Assembly (NCBI GenBank): GCA_010015655.1
Contig: ML976660.1
Coordinates: 315,401 to 379,400 of the forward strand
Reading direction: 5' to 3'
Length of the DNA: 64,000 nt
Source of the DNA: Bimuria novae-zelandiae CBS 107.79
Taxonomy: Eukaryota > Ascomycota > Dothideomycetes > Pleosporales > Didymosphaeriaceae
Shown one piece after another: positions 24,425 through 35,283 of the stretch. Positions within the stretch are counted from its first letter, which is position 1; each line of letters begins with the position of its first letter. Position numbers and translations under genes: made by a program. The notes under the pieces are model-generated. The model saw only the letters and a program-made list of their open reading frames with translations, was not told where the DNA came from and searched no databases.

Positions 24425-24643
24425 TCAAGCTTTAGCAGTAGGCTCAGTGGCTGGCGACCCGTCTTCGTTGGCAGCATAGATCTGTGTAGGCTGCAGAGGC
24501 TTGCTCAGGGTCGACGGATGTGGTAGGTCTGGATTGATATATCCCCATACGTCTCCAGCCTCTGCGAGTCTTTTGACAGTATAGATCCATAGTTCCCAGT
24601 TGTGTGGACCTTGGAGGATGAGTGTAGAGCTAGCTTTTAACAT
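24425..24643 (-). pseudogene. Copia-2 gag N-terminus
   Basis: 72 clean codons on the minus strand with NWELWIYTVKRLAEAGDVW and GYINPDLP, the usual N-terminal gag motif of fungal Copia elements (NWxxW..xI/VKR.A). The frame begins about 95 bp inside the 5' LTR, as expected. It then runs into RIP-damaged sequence. This un-mutated island contrasts sharply with the AT-rich sequence to its left. Confidence 0.7.
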
Positions 24644-24737
24644 AGCGAGATTGCTCTATAGTGTAGGCTCGATCGACGGATAGGTAGGTAGGGAGTCAAT
24701 GTATATATATAAGTGCGGATTAGGCCGGGCTCATAAC

Positions 24738-24886
24738 TATAAGCAGGTGGGTGGTATGTGTATTAAGTGTGTAGAATTGTATATCTCCGTGTAGTGTACA
24801 TGGAGTAATCAGAGGCTCGTAAATAGGTAGGCGAGCTGACTCATGAGACTAGTGTCTTCATGTGACATAGCTCTAGGCTGCTTACA
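24738..24886 (-). repeat. 5' LTR of Copia-2
   Basis: 149 bp, partner of 12332-12480; its terminal TG is mutated to TA on the plus strand. Confidence 0.85.
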
Positions 24887-24891
24887 TATAT

Positions 24892-27280
24892 ACTTAATAA
24901 AAAGCTACTTAAGGAAGATAAGCTTAAATCTTAAGCCTTAATTAACTGCCTAATAGGCTTTAACTTAACTAATATATACTAAGTATAGTTACTAATAATT
25001 AAATAAGTTATATAAACTCGAGACGTTATTTCCCTGTAAGGCAAGCTCTATAATAAGTAAGGCAAGTACGTAGAGTAGAGCTATATTTATAAGGTAGTAA
25101 AGGTACTTAATATTAAGAAAACGCCTAATTATAGTAGTATATTAATTAATTAGTAATTTATACTAAAAGGCTATTCCTATAGTCCTAATCTAAAGCTAGA
25201 ACTTAATTTTAAATCTAAATTTAAGGCTAAGATTAGGAATACTTAATTAGCTCTTATTACTCTAAAAAAGATACTAGAGAAGGACGAAATACGCTAATTT
25301 ATAAATTAGCTAAATAATATAGGCTAGTTAAAAAGCTACGCTTTAGCTTTAGAAAAAGAAAAACTAAATTAAACGTTAAATAGTATGAAGTAACGTAAAG
25401 AGATTAGTAGTTAACTATTATAAAAAACGTAATAAAAGGTAAGCAAAGCTAGAAACTAAGAAACTTTAGTACATATTTAGTAATATTTATAGCTTGTATT
25501 AATCCTATAGCACTAGTAAAGCTACTTAGTAAAGTACTAAAGACTTAACTATACTATAACTAGCTACTACTAAAGCTGAAGAAGTAGAAAGATCTAGACT
25601 ATTATTTATTTAGTACTAAGTTTAATATAGCAAGCTAAGAAGAGATTAACTATATTATTAGTTAAAGATACTTTAGAAAAGCTCTAAAGGCTACTAAGCA
25701 AGTAGATATAAAGGTACTACTACTTATATAGGTATTCTTATATAAGTTTAACAAGGATAGATACCTCCATAAGTTTAAAGCTTAACTAGTTATCTAAGGA
25801 GATCTATAGCAAAACTAGGGTAACACCTACGCAGTAACGCTAGCTATAAAGATTTTTAGATACCTTATTACCCTAGTAGTAGTATTTAACCTAGATCTAT
25901 ACTAGTATAATATACTTAACGCCTTTCTAAACGTATTACTTAATTAAACTACCTACGTACACTATCTAGAAGGATACGAAGAAGAACTTAAAAAACTACT
26001 AAAACTTAAGCACGCCTTATATAGACTTTATAACGCGCTATAACTATAGTATAGGTATTTTACTATAATGCTTAAAAAGATAAGACTAAGAGAGGTGTCT
26101 AAAGTACTTTATTTATATAATAGTAATTAGCTTATCGTTTTCTTCTTTATTAATAATATAGTAGTAGCTATATTCTGTAGTAATTAGGACGCCTATTATT
26201 AATTTAATAAATAACTAAAAGTAACCTATAATATATAATATTTAAAAGAACTAAAGTAGTTCCTTAGTATACGCGTTATTTAAAACTATAAATAAAAGTA
26301 AATTTAACTACTTTAAGATAGCTTTATTAATAAGGTAGTAAAAAAGTATAATATTATAACTATAAAGTATTTAGTAGTAATACTAGTAGAAAAATATTTT
26401 AGCCTAAGTATAGAGGAGCCAGATAATTAGTATATAAAGCTTTATTAAGAGTTTGTCGGATTACTAGCCTACATAATAATATATACACGGCCAGACGTCG
26501 CATACGCTTACTTAGAGCTATCTCGTTACCTTTAGAATCTAGGATAGAAGCATGCCAGCGCAGCATATTATATATAGAAGTATTTAATTAGGATAAAGAA
26601 GCTAGCTATAGGAGCTTAAAGGGATACTAGTAGTTAATTTATTTATTTAAGTTTAAGCTTAGGGGGTACAGAGCTAGCAAAAAAAAACTATTATTTTATA
26701 GAGTATTAGATATAGCTTTTATAGATAACCTAAAGACTTAATAAAGCTTATAAAGATACCTTTTTATACTATATAGTATGCCTATTAACTAGAAAGCAAT
26801 ACTATAGCGCTTAGTTATAAAATTAACTATAAAGATAGAGCTTCTAGCTATATTAATAGTTACTAGTAAGCTTTAAGCATAAAATTATTTAAATATATTA
26901 ACTTTAATCTAAAAACTACGCTAGCTATCTACTATATTAACCTATAAATAGTAAGAATTATTACTAAGAATAAGGATAAGCTATTTATAAAACTACGCTA
27001 TATTAATACTTACTAGTATTAGCTTAAATAAGAATAAGTAAAAGGACGTATATTAATCTAATAAAAGCTTACTAATTAGATACTAGCTAATAGACTTACT
27101 AAGAGCCTTATACGTTAAAAGTACACTAACTTTATAAGGTAGCTAGGCCTATAAGATATTAAAGAATATCTATAAGAGAAATTTAAGAAGGACTTAACTT
27201 TAGATGCTATTATATACTACCTATTTAGGTATAGTACGGAGCATTAGCTTTGGTATGGATACACCGCAGCTAGGGGGGTG
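24892..27280 (+). pseudogene. Copia-1 reverse transcriptase/RNase H remnant
   Basis: Plus-strand reading with many stops shows YVHYLEGYEEELKKLLKLKH then ALYRLYNAL near 25955-26040, the Copia RT block (usually Y-M-x-Q-P-E-G-F ... L-x-K-S-L-Y-G-L-K-Q). Tyrosine- and isoleucine-rich RNase H-like sequence follows to about 27200. It lies immediately upstream of the polypurine tract and 3' LTR. Confidence 0.65.
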
Positions 27281-27446
27281 TGTAGCCACGTGACTAAGTC
27301 AGAGGTTGTAGAAGGTTCCATATAGGAGCACGGACCACTGACTTCAAGATAAAGCTCTCGACTACTACTTTCTTTCTCGACAGACTCCTCACTCATTTCT
27401 GCAGATAGCAATATAGCTTGTTGATTGTCCTGCCTGCCTGCTTACA
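27281..27446 (+). repeat. 3' LTR of Copia-1
   Basis: 166 bp, essentially free of RIP changes, with its terminal CA intact and followed by the GTAGC target duplication. Confidence 0.92.
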
Positions 27447-27451
27447 GTAGC

Positions 27452-27620
27452 GAACAAAGTCCAAGACGCTAGAGCCGGAGACACAGGTGGCAAGATGTCA
27501 GCCGAATTGGACAAGATCCAAGAATGTCTCAAGGTCGTGCGGGCCGGTCGTATGGTTGATAATGTGACGGTTCAGTATGGAAGCTTGGGCCACCCGCGTA
27601 CGTGTGGCCCGTGCACGTGA
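27452..27620 (+). pseudogene. small secreted protein, 3' portion
   Basis: The frame interrupted at 7673 continues here in phase (using one copy of GTAGC), giving a further 37 residues with MSAELDKIQECLKVVRAGR, a helical stretch with one Cys. From about 27563 the sequence looks like a small LTR, and the frame stops at 27618-27620. If that LTR (27563-27705) is a later insertion, the original tail may lie at 27706-27787, which is open to a TAG at 27785-27787. Together the pieces would make a secreted protein of roughly 200 to 240 residues. Confidence 0.65.
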
Positions 27621-27705
27621 CTCACGTGATCCACAGTATATAGCTCCATAGAGTAGCTTCTCAATCAAAACAACGATTGCCTCAACACTCTTTTTCGACG
27701 TGACA
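27563..27705. repeat. possible solo LTR
   Basis: 143 bp starting TGTGACGGTTC and ending CGACGTGACA, with a central TATATAG box and a length like the other LTRs here. A 5-bp target duplication is not evident (GATAA on the left, CATAG on the right), so the call is tentative. Its first 30 bp also share GGTTCAG...GGGCCACC with the pogo TIR at 28527. Confidence 0.4.
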
Positions 27706-28516
27706 CATAGCCTTCATATCCTTCAAAGAAGCGAGTTGGTTCAAATATCACATCTCGGGTGATAAGTATCTCGTCTGTGGCAGGTAGCCCGATGCGAAAG
27801 ACGTTGGTGCCAACGTAGAAGCCCGTTCCAGACTAGGAATGTAGATTCTAGAAGTTTCTCCGGGTAGATCTAAGGACGGGTCTAAAGTTTTGTGACGCGA
27901 TGTAATCCTCGGTACGTTAAGCGAGCTGACGTGATTGGTATTGACTTGTATTGTATGCTTTGCTGTTAGGATTATGCTGACCACCGTGGCGCTGTCACGG
28001 TGGCCTCCTAGCAACCTGACCGCCAGCGATGGTACATCGAACGACCTACTCAGCACGAGCTCAGGAGCATCTTATGTCTTGCATTTGTCTGACAGAGTCA
28101 AAATTTTCAGCCACCAACATTAAGCGCTATTGAATGTTAGCTCATTGCATCATTGTGGACCCATGCAAAAGCGATGATTGGCAGAAGTAAATGAGCATTC
28201 GCAGTCGAGCTGGCATTCCGGGCAAAGCATCCGTCAGAAGGGCTACCATATTGACAAGCTTGTAAAAGATCTTCTGGAAAAACGAATATGATAGGCCAAA
28301 AGCCAAAACACGATTTTCCACTCTTAAGACCATAAAAGAAGCTTTTCCCGAATTTGAAAAGTGGAAAACCGCTTATGAGTGGAATTTCTATGTATTCCGA
28401 ATGTTGAAATGTGCTCTGCAAGCAGTGGTACATGCGTCCTGTCTCGGAGTGCTTAGGGTGAAGCTCGCTAGCGCCAATTCCTAATCACCTGATTCATGAT
28501 CGGGCCGAGAGTTCCC
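27706..28516. other. unassigned region before the DNA-transposon array
   Basis: Normal composition. It contains the possible tail of the secreted-protein gene (to 27787), a small hairpin near 27980-28005 (CACCGTGGC / GTCACGGTGG), and two minus-strand frames (27748-28056; 28137-28433) whose products I do not recognise and which lack convincing gene structure. Confidence 0.4.
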
Positions 28517-31500
28517 TACCGTGGCGGTTCAGCAAATGGGCCGGTTCGGCACTTGGGCCACCTTATTAAAAACACGTAGTAACACAAACGGCGTTACAGA
28601 GTCACCTATAATAGCTAAATTATTTTAATAAATTATTTTAATACTATATAAACTCCTGCGAAAAAGATGTCCTACTTAAATTTTTATAAAAGCTTAATAT
28701 TCTAGCTACGCCGAGTAGTAACTACGGGTAAGAAATTATATAGTTAATTACCCTAAGCATTAATAGTAGTCTTTATAATAACCTTTATATAAGTCTATTT
28801 TTTATATTTTATTATAAGAGGTTTTAAAGCCTTCCTCTTTCCTTTTTAAAAGGCTTATATAGCTTTTTTAAAGTTTTTTTTTCTATTTTCTTGCGCTTAT
28901 ACTTATACTACCTTTTAGCCTCTATCCTCTCCTTTTCTTCTTACTTTTAGATTTTTAACCTCTCTCTTTCTTTTTTCTCGTAAAGCTTAAGGACTTTATT
29001 TAAGGCCTGTTTAGCCTTCTTATAAGCTTTTTTAAGTTATTACTCCTTTTACTCTTGCTTTCTTACTCTTTTACGCGCCTTAGCCTCCCTTAGCTTCCTT
29101 AGTAACTATATTACTACGCTGCTATAGTACTCCTTATATTACTAAAAATCTAAAGGTTTACTTTTCTTTTTATATTTCTTACTAGTAAGTATATTATTTT
29201 TAGGCCTATTACTTTAGCGTAGAGTAGGTTATTTTAAATAGTAATATAATAGAGCAAGCGATAAAGCTTTTTAATATTTTTAATACTTTAATTTTTAACT
29301 TAAGAGCGTATAATAGTCTTAAATTTATACTAATTTTTATTACTAAATACTAAGTTAGAGCTCTTACGTAAATCCTACTCTAGTGTTAAGTAGGTAAATT
29401 ATTTAAGTATAACTTTAAGGTTAAATAGCTATATCTTAGTTACCTTAAAGGAGTTAAGAACTATTTATTCTTTATAAAAGGAGGTAGTTTAGGCTTTCTA
29501 AAATAGCTTAAAGAAGTTTTATTTCTTAACTAGTAATAAGCCTTAGGCATTATAGAGGTAGTTTATAAAAGTATTTAAGTAGGATAATAAGAGAGGCTTA
29601 AATATTACTATACCTAGTGGCTATAGCATGTGAGTGCTGTAAGGGGGGAATACCATAAGCAGAATTTAATTCTGTGTATAGTACTTAATAAAGTCCATCG
29701 TTATGTGAGACCCGTGGCCATCTAGGATAAGTAGGCGCCAGGATCGACAAGCTTTCTCCTTAGTGTAATAATTAAACACCTGCTCTAGCCATGCAAGCCC
29801 TATATCGTTATTAGTCTATTTAGTTAGAGATAAGCTAATAAAAACCTCGTGTTTTCTAGCTTTAATATTATCTACTTATAATAGTTAAAGGCCTTTATTA
29901 GTAGCTACAAATAATAGAGCTAGCAGTAATACTAATCTATTACTATATATATAGGTAAGTAGCGTTATTTACTCTTTATTTTTATTTTAAAGAGATACTA
30001 TAACCTTCTTATAGTTTTATATTATTTTACTAAAGATCCTTTTACTTCTTCTAATAACTTTAATAAGAAAGCCCTTCTTATTAATATTATACGTATAATA
30101 AGGCTTTATATTATATTCCTCTATTTTCTTAGTAAGTAATAAAAAAAAATAGCTAATATTTATTACCTAAATTAGCTTAGTAGCGTACGCTATCTATTAT
30201 AGTAGCCTAATAAAGAGTAATAGTAATTAAATTATAGTTAAGGAATTAGGTAACCTAGCTCTTTCTAATAAGCTATTTTATAATTATAAAGGTAAAATTC
30301 TATATTATTTCTTTTATAGGTAGTAGCTAACAAGCTATAAGCTACTCTATATAACTTATAAGCTTTAACTTTTATTATAGGTTAATTTTTCTGCGTTAGA
30401 GTTTCTGCTCTTTTATTAGGGTGTTCTTACCCTAATGTAGTCTCCTTAATAATTTACGTGGCACACTATATTTCTTTATAATTTTTTAGTATAACTATCT
30501 ACTAGCTAACCTATGTAATTTAATTTCTTTAAGTACGTCGTTAATTAGAGCCATATTAGTTAAGTTATTAGAGGGTAAAGCAAGGGGTTGAAAAAGCGGG
30601 GGTGGCCTAAGCGTCGAACCGGCCCATTTACTGAACTACTCGCCCCACACGCCAACCGGAGGTTGGCCCTGCGCAGCCCAACGTAACTTCGCAGCCTAAC
30701 GTAACTTTTTATCGCGGATTTCTCTATTCTCTTAATAAATAACCTATAACTATGCCTAAATATTATAGCAAAAGCTATAAGATTAAGTAGCGTATTTTTA
30801 ATTATTTCTCTAGTTTTTTTAGCTTAAAAATACCTAATTTTACTACAACAGCACGTAAATAGAGCGTGCTTATTTTATAACTTTAAGCGCGTGCTAGAGG
30901 CTAGATTAGCTACTATAACTATAGTAGCACGAATCTATAACTCTTAGAGACCTAAAATAAAGCGCTAAAGTTATATATATATTACTATAATACTATTAGC
31001 ATGCTATGCCTTATGCTATAGTTAAAAGGTGCTACTTAATATATTCTTAATTACGCGCACCCCGTTAGTAGAGCTCTCTTACTTAATAAGGACTAGCTAT
31101 CGCGATAGCTATTAAAAAATCTAGACTACTACTATATAAAGTAGAAGTTGTAGCATATTAATTATATAGTAATAGTAACGTTTAAAGCTTACAGCTATTA
31201 TTTTATCAAGCTTAAAAAGGTGATATACACCTACGGCGTCACCCTATTAGACACCTATAATATAGTCAAAACCGGCTTCCGCATAGGCGTTAGTAGTAAT
31301 TAATAAATTATTACTATAGAGTTTAATTATCTCTATATCTCTACATTAGAGACGTTACGCGATTATATTACAAGTATTAAATTAATCTTTAGTAATAAAG
31401 AGGTGCTCGAACTAATACTTATTATATAGGCTATTAATTACTTTTATTATTAGTATATATGTTACGATCCCGAAGGATAGCGCAGGAATGAATCTCTATG

Positions 31501-31570
31501 GTGGACGAGGTGTCCAGGAAGGGACGCAGGTCGCACGGCACGAGGGCCGTGGGGCAACACGCCGGACCAA

Positions 31571-31680
31571 TGTATCACGTGACGACGCTCTGTCTTGGCG
31601 GACAGAGCGCCGACATACCGAACGGGCGTATCACGTGATGACGCTCTGTCTTGGCGGACAGAGCGCCGACACACCGACGC
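31571..31680. repeat. tandem hairpin repeats in solo LTR
   Basis: Two copies of TATCACGTGA, GACGCTCTGTC, TTGGC and GGACAGAGCGCCGACA (starting about 31571 and 31628). In each, GCTCTGTC and GACAGAGC form a stem. Further partial GCTCTGT copies follow at 31678-31725. Confidence 0.75.
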
Positions 31681-31846
31681 TCTGTAAGGGCCCACAGAGC
31701 GACTGCGCTCTGTGGGGAACGACAGAGCACCTAGGGACAAGGGAGGAAACAGACTGGTATATAGTGTGACGATTCTCCTATGTTGTTTCCCTCCTTGTAG
31801 TCAACTCACATATCTTCTGTGCGAGTACGTTCTCCTATACAGACTA

Positions 31847-33771
31847 AGTCGGGTGGGGTAGTTTCCGACACCGGGTAGTTTCCGACAGCCCCGCAATCGC
31901 GCTCACCCACCATGCACGCTGACTGAAAATAATTCTTATAACCTTAATTCTTTATTAATTTTAATTTTTCCTTTTGCATCGTATTCTCTAACTTTAAATA
32001 GCTAGATATATAGAAGGAGATGTCCAGAACGTACTTATAGACCTTAAATCTAGGGTCGCTTTAGCCACTACTACTACTTAATATAGGGTACCACGCAACA
32101 CTCTTCGCAGCTACTTTAATAGTACCTAATTCTACCTGCATGCCTATAATAGTGCATAGTAGCTTTTAATTATTTAAGAAGAGCATCTAGAGCGCTAGAT
32201 TCTACGTTAAGAAGCTCTTAGTTACGCGCTAACCTACGCGCAAGTGTAAGCTATTATAATAGTTATCTTTAAGTAAGAAGGTAACTATAAGAACCTAAGG
32301 AAAGAGTAGACTAGTTAATTTATAAGATACCGCCTAGCTATTAAGTTAAAGTTAGGCTGCTAGACTAGCTAGGAACGCATAAATGCGGCTACTCCTAAAA
32401 ATATTAGGCAAATATTTGACCTATACGAGACCGTGACCTGGATTCCCCCCCGACACAGGTACAACGCCGACAAGGGCGGTATTATGGAGGGCTAGGGAGT
32501 TAATAGGCTTGTTATAGGCTCCTCGCAAGAGAACCCTAATACTATACTAGTTAAAATAATAAATGCCCGTACGTGGACCTTTATAGTAGAGTGTATCTCT
32601 GCGCTTAGCGTCGTTCTTAAACCTTTAGTTATCTTTAAGACTAAGAGTATCTAGGAGCAGTGGTTTAAGAAGGAGTTTTTAACTTAACATCCTTACTAGC
32701 ATATTACTTTCTCGCAAAATAGGTAGATAAGTAATAATATTACTATTAAGTAGCTAGAGAAGGTGTTCTTGCCTTAGACTAAGCCTAATAATCTATCTAA
32801 GACATAATTGCTTATTGTTAACGGTCATGGTAGTTATACCTTAGACGAATTTATAACTATATATTATATAAATAATGTGCATTTGCTCTTTATACCTGCC
32901 CATACTTTACATATACTTTAGCCTTTAGATCTTGGTTGTTTCTCTAGCCTAAAGGTGGCGTATCGGCGCTTCGTCGGCGAGTATGGGGCTGAGACAGATG
33001 CAATAAAGCTTGGGAAGGCCAAGTTTCTCGAATTTTATGCAGAAGCGCGTAAAATCGGCCTTCGAGAGCAGTGTGTCTAATCTAGGTAGAAAGTAATAGG
33101 GCTGTACCCTAAGAACGTAAGGAAGCCCTTAGGTTCTCGCTGGGTAGTGGTGCGCGAACGGCCGTCAACACCACCCTCTTCTACTAAGGATATCAGGACG
33201 CCAAAACGTGGCAGCGATGTTGTAAAGCTATTTTCTAAAAAGAGCTTCTTACTAACTACACGACGATGTGTTCGGCTTACCGCTAAGGCATTTAACTATA
33301 CCTTAATAGAGGTTACTATAAAAAATTATAAGATTGCTTCCTTACGCAAGCAGGTTAATTAAGCAAATCTACTAAAACGCTACAAAGTTATAATTAATCT
33401 AAATAAATAGTTTATAAGTCTTACAGAAGTTCTCTTGCAGGCTAATTAGGTACCCTCTTAACGTATTCGCAAATTAAGAAACGTATCGCAGAAGGTCATT
33501 ATCGTAGAGGAGGAAAGTAGCTCTAAAGAGGAAGCGGAGCAGCTATTAGTTCGACGTTTAGCGCAAGAATAACGACGAACACAACGATATTTTAATCGTG
33601 ATTTAAGCATAGATAAAGAAAGTGATTAAATGCTTCAAATACTATTTTTTTTTTTTTTTTTCAAATTTATTTAATAAAGTTGTGAGCATATTCGCAACCC
33701 AAGTGGTGGCAGCGGCGAAATTTTGCGGGGTGTCGGAAACTACCCGGTGTCGGAAACTACCCCACCCGACT
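31847..33771 (+). mobile_element. pogo/Fot1-like transposon P8 inside the solo LTR
   Basis: TIRs AGTCGGGTGGGGTAGTTTCC at each end, with TAGTTTCCGACA repeated within them; TA duplications at 31845-31846 and 33772-33773; 1,925 bp. The plus-strand transposase remnant shows the DDE-region box V-N-G-H-G-S-Y near 32818-32845 and PAHTLHILQPLDLGCFSSLK near 32890-32950. It continues as an open C-terminal stretch at 33147-33362. In-frame TAG codons are moderate in number, so it is less RIP-damaged than P2. Confidence 0.8.
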
Positions 33772-34244
33772 TAATAGTTATCTTACTTCGTTATAAGATT
33801 GGATTGTCCAGCCTCGCGCTAAGTGTCGCATCAACTTGTACCACTGAATAATCCGTGAAGCACCACGATACCTTACCGCCCTAACCCGGATCGGAACAAG
33901 GTGTGAGAGCCTCATAACAATATAAATACAGCGCTACCTAATAGCTATATAATTATTATATTAATATTAAGATGCGCTAATAACTCTATCTTAATAAAGT
34001 AACTAAAGTTTTTTAAAATATAAACGCGCGCGCTAGAAAGGCGTATAATAATTACTTATATTTAATAAATTTAGTAGCTACCTTACTATTAAGTTTATAT
34101 AGTTTTATAATAATTATAAAATACTCCCCTTTTTACTATTACTATATTTATTACATTATCTGCAGCCTCTAGACGTCGTCTATTTTTAGCTATTAAAGCA
34201 GAATTATAAAAAGGCTATAAAGATAGTCACTATAACGGCCGAAC

Positions 34245-34482
34245 ATGCTGGCAGGTCACATGACCTCGCGTACGAGGCGCAACTGCCTCACGCCCAAGTG
34301 CGGCTGCTCGCGCACCCAGCGCAGCGACCTTGGATGGATAGTTATTCCGCTCCGACGGCCGCGCACAAAAGCGCGCGAGCCCTGTGTACCTACAGCCTCC
34401 TCATCTTAGTGTAGCTGAAATAGAGCCAACTTACCTCATCTGCTCTTTCGATGCAGGAGCCCGCGCTCGTCCTCACAGTCAC
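34245..34482. repeat. GC-rich, RIP-free insert in P2
   Basis: A 238-bp block with normal CA/TG content interrupts the AT-rich P2 transposase remnant. CCGAAC occurs on both sides (34239-34244; 34483-34488) and could be a target duplication. No TG...CA ends fit, so the class is unknown: a MITE-like element or a small LTR fragment. Confidence 0.4.
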
Positions 34483-35175
34483 CCGAACTAGTTACATAAA
34501 CTTTAATAAAGTTAAATTTTTATATATAATCTATAAGATTAAAATAAATATATTTAAGCGTAGCACAATCCTAAGTGCCTAAAAGAAAGCTAAGATCTTT
34601 TTATTTAATTTAGAGCTTATTTATATAAAGCTACTAGCACCTATTTAGACGCTATTCCTATTAGTTTTATCTACTATTAATTTAAGCCCTATTACTAATA
34701 TACCTATAGTACATTAGTAATAGTATTAAAAAATGTTGCGCGTCCTAGAGAGAAGTAATATATTAAGTAAAAGACTTATAAAATTCCTAAAAAGCTTATA
34801 ATTCCTAATTAATAGTCTCGCGCTGGCCTAGCGCGACCTTATAAATATTACTATAGTAGCTTAATAACGCTAAAAAAGGTAGATTAAAGATAAAAGACTA
34901 GTATAAAAAGGTAGTATAGTAACTATAAAAGCAGCGCGATAAGTAATTAATTAACGTATAAAGCTTAAGGCTTAAAAGGTTACTTAAAAGGCTATAAAAA
35001 CGTACAAGGACGCCCACTTGTAGAGCCTATAAAATTAACCCCGATAGGTCCTATCTCTTAGAGAGATGACTGTAGATCCTGCCCTACTTGCTACACCAAC
35101 TCCACTGTATATTAGCCCATATAATTAAAGTCTACGCTATCAAAAGACTGGATCAATTTCGATTCTCTATACAAA

Positions 35176-35283
35176 GTTACGTTGGGCTGCGAAGTTACGT
35201 TGGGCTGCGAAGTTACGTTGGGCTGCGAAGTTACGTTGGGCTGCGAAGTTACGTTGGGCTGCGAAGTTACGTTGGGCTGCGCA
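35176..35283 (+). repeat. six 18-bp direct repeats in right subterminal region of P2
   Basis: The unit GTTACGTTGGGCTGCGAA starts at 35176, 35194, 35212, 35230, 35248 and 35266, with almost no variation. Two copies occur in inverse orientation at the left end of P2 (30665-30705). These are likely transposase-binding subterminal repeats expanded on one side. They are not CRISPR: no spacers, eukaryotic transposon context. Confidence 0.85.

Larger units (their letters stand above)
12332..24886 (-). mobile_element. Copia-2 LTR retrotransposon (minus strand) nested in Copia-1
   Basis: 149-bp LTRs lie at 12332-12480 and 24738-24886 and begin TGTAAGCAGG (TATAAGCAGG in the right copy, a RIP-type change). 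The target duplication TATAT is at 12327-12331 and 24887-24891. Orientation is minus: the gag start (24643) lies inside the right LTR, and a primer-binding-site-like GTTATGAGCCCGG follows that LTR when read on the minus strand. A G-rich tract precedes the left LTR on that strand. The Pol remnant is split by a Gypsy insertion into 22072-24400 and 12481-15052. Confidence 0.85.
7674..27446 (+). mobile_element. Copia-1 LTR retrotransposon carrying three nested LTR elements
   Basis: It is bounded by 166-bp LTRs (7674-7839 and 27281-27446) starting TGTAGCC and ending TTACA (TTATA in the mutated 5' copy). It is flanked by a perfect 5-bp target duplication, GTAGC (7669-7673 and 27447-27451). A G-rich polypurine tract (GGGGGGTG) directly precedes the 3' LTR. 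Its own sequence is in three pieces: 7840-8350, 10276-12331 and 24887-27280. The interior is extremely AT-rich with CA/TG nearly absent, typical of RIP. Coding order on the plus strand (pre-integrase/integrase, then RT, then RNase H) is that of Copia/Ty1. Confidence 0.9.
31460..33919. mobile_element. solo LTR inserted in P2 and itself split by pogo-like P8
   Basis: It starts TGTTACGATCCC, ends CCTCATAACA, and is flanked by the 5-bp target duplication ATATA (31455-31459; 33920-33924). Without the nested transposon it is about 530 bp. Its left part keeps high GC and contains two near-identical units with an internal hairpin. No internal retrotransposon coding sequence remains, so it is a recombined solo LTR. 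Confidence 0.8.

Noticed and set aside
27748..28433. Two minus-strand frames as small genes
   Set aside because: No recognisable motifs, no intron signals, and they lie in a gap next to a disrupted gene; coding status cannot be supported.
31462..31769. Overlapping 92-93 codon frames on both strands
   Set aside because: They lie wholly inside the solo LTR and derive from its GC-rich hairpin repeats.
33147..33362. Independent 71-codon gene
   Set aside because: It is in frame with the P8 transposase remnant and represents its C-terminal portion between stops.
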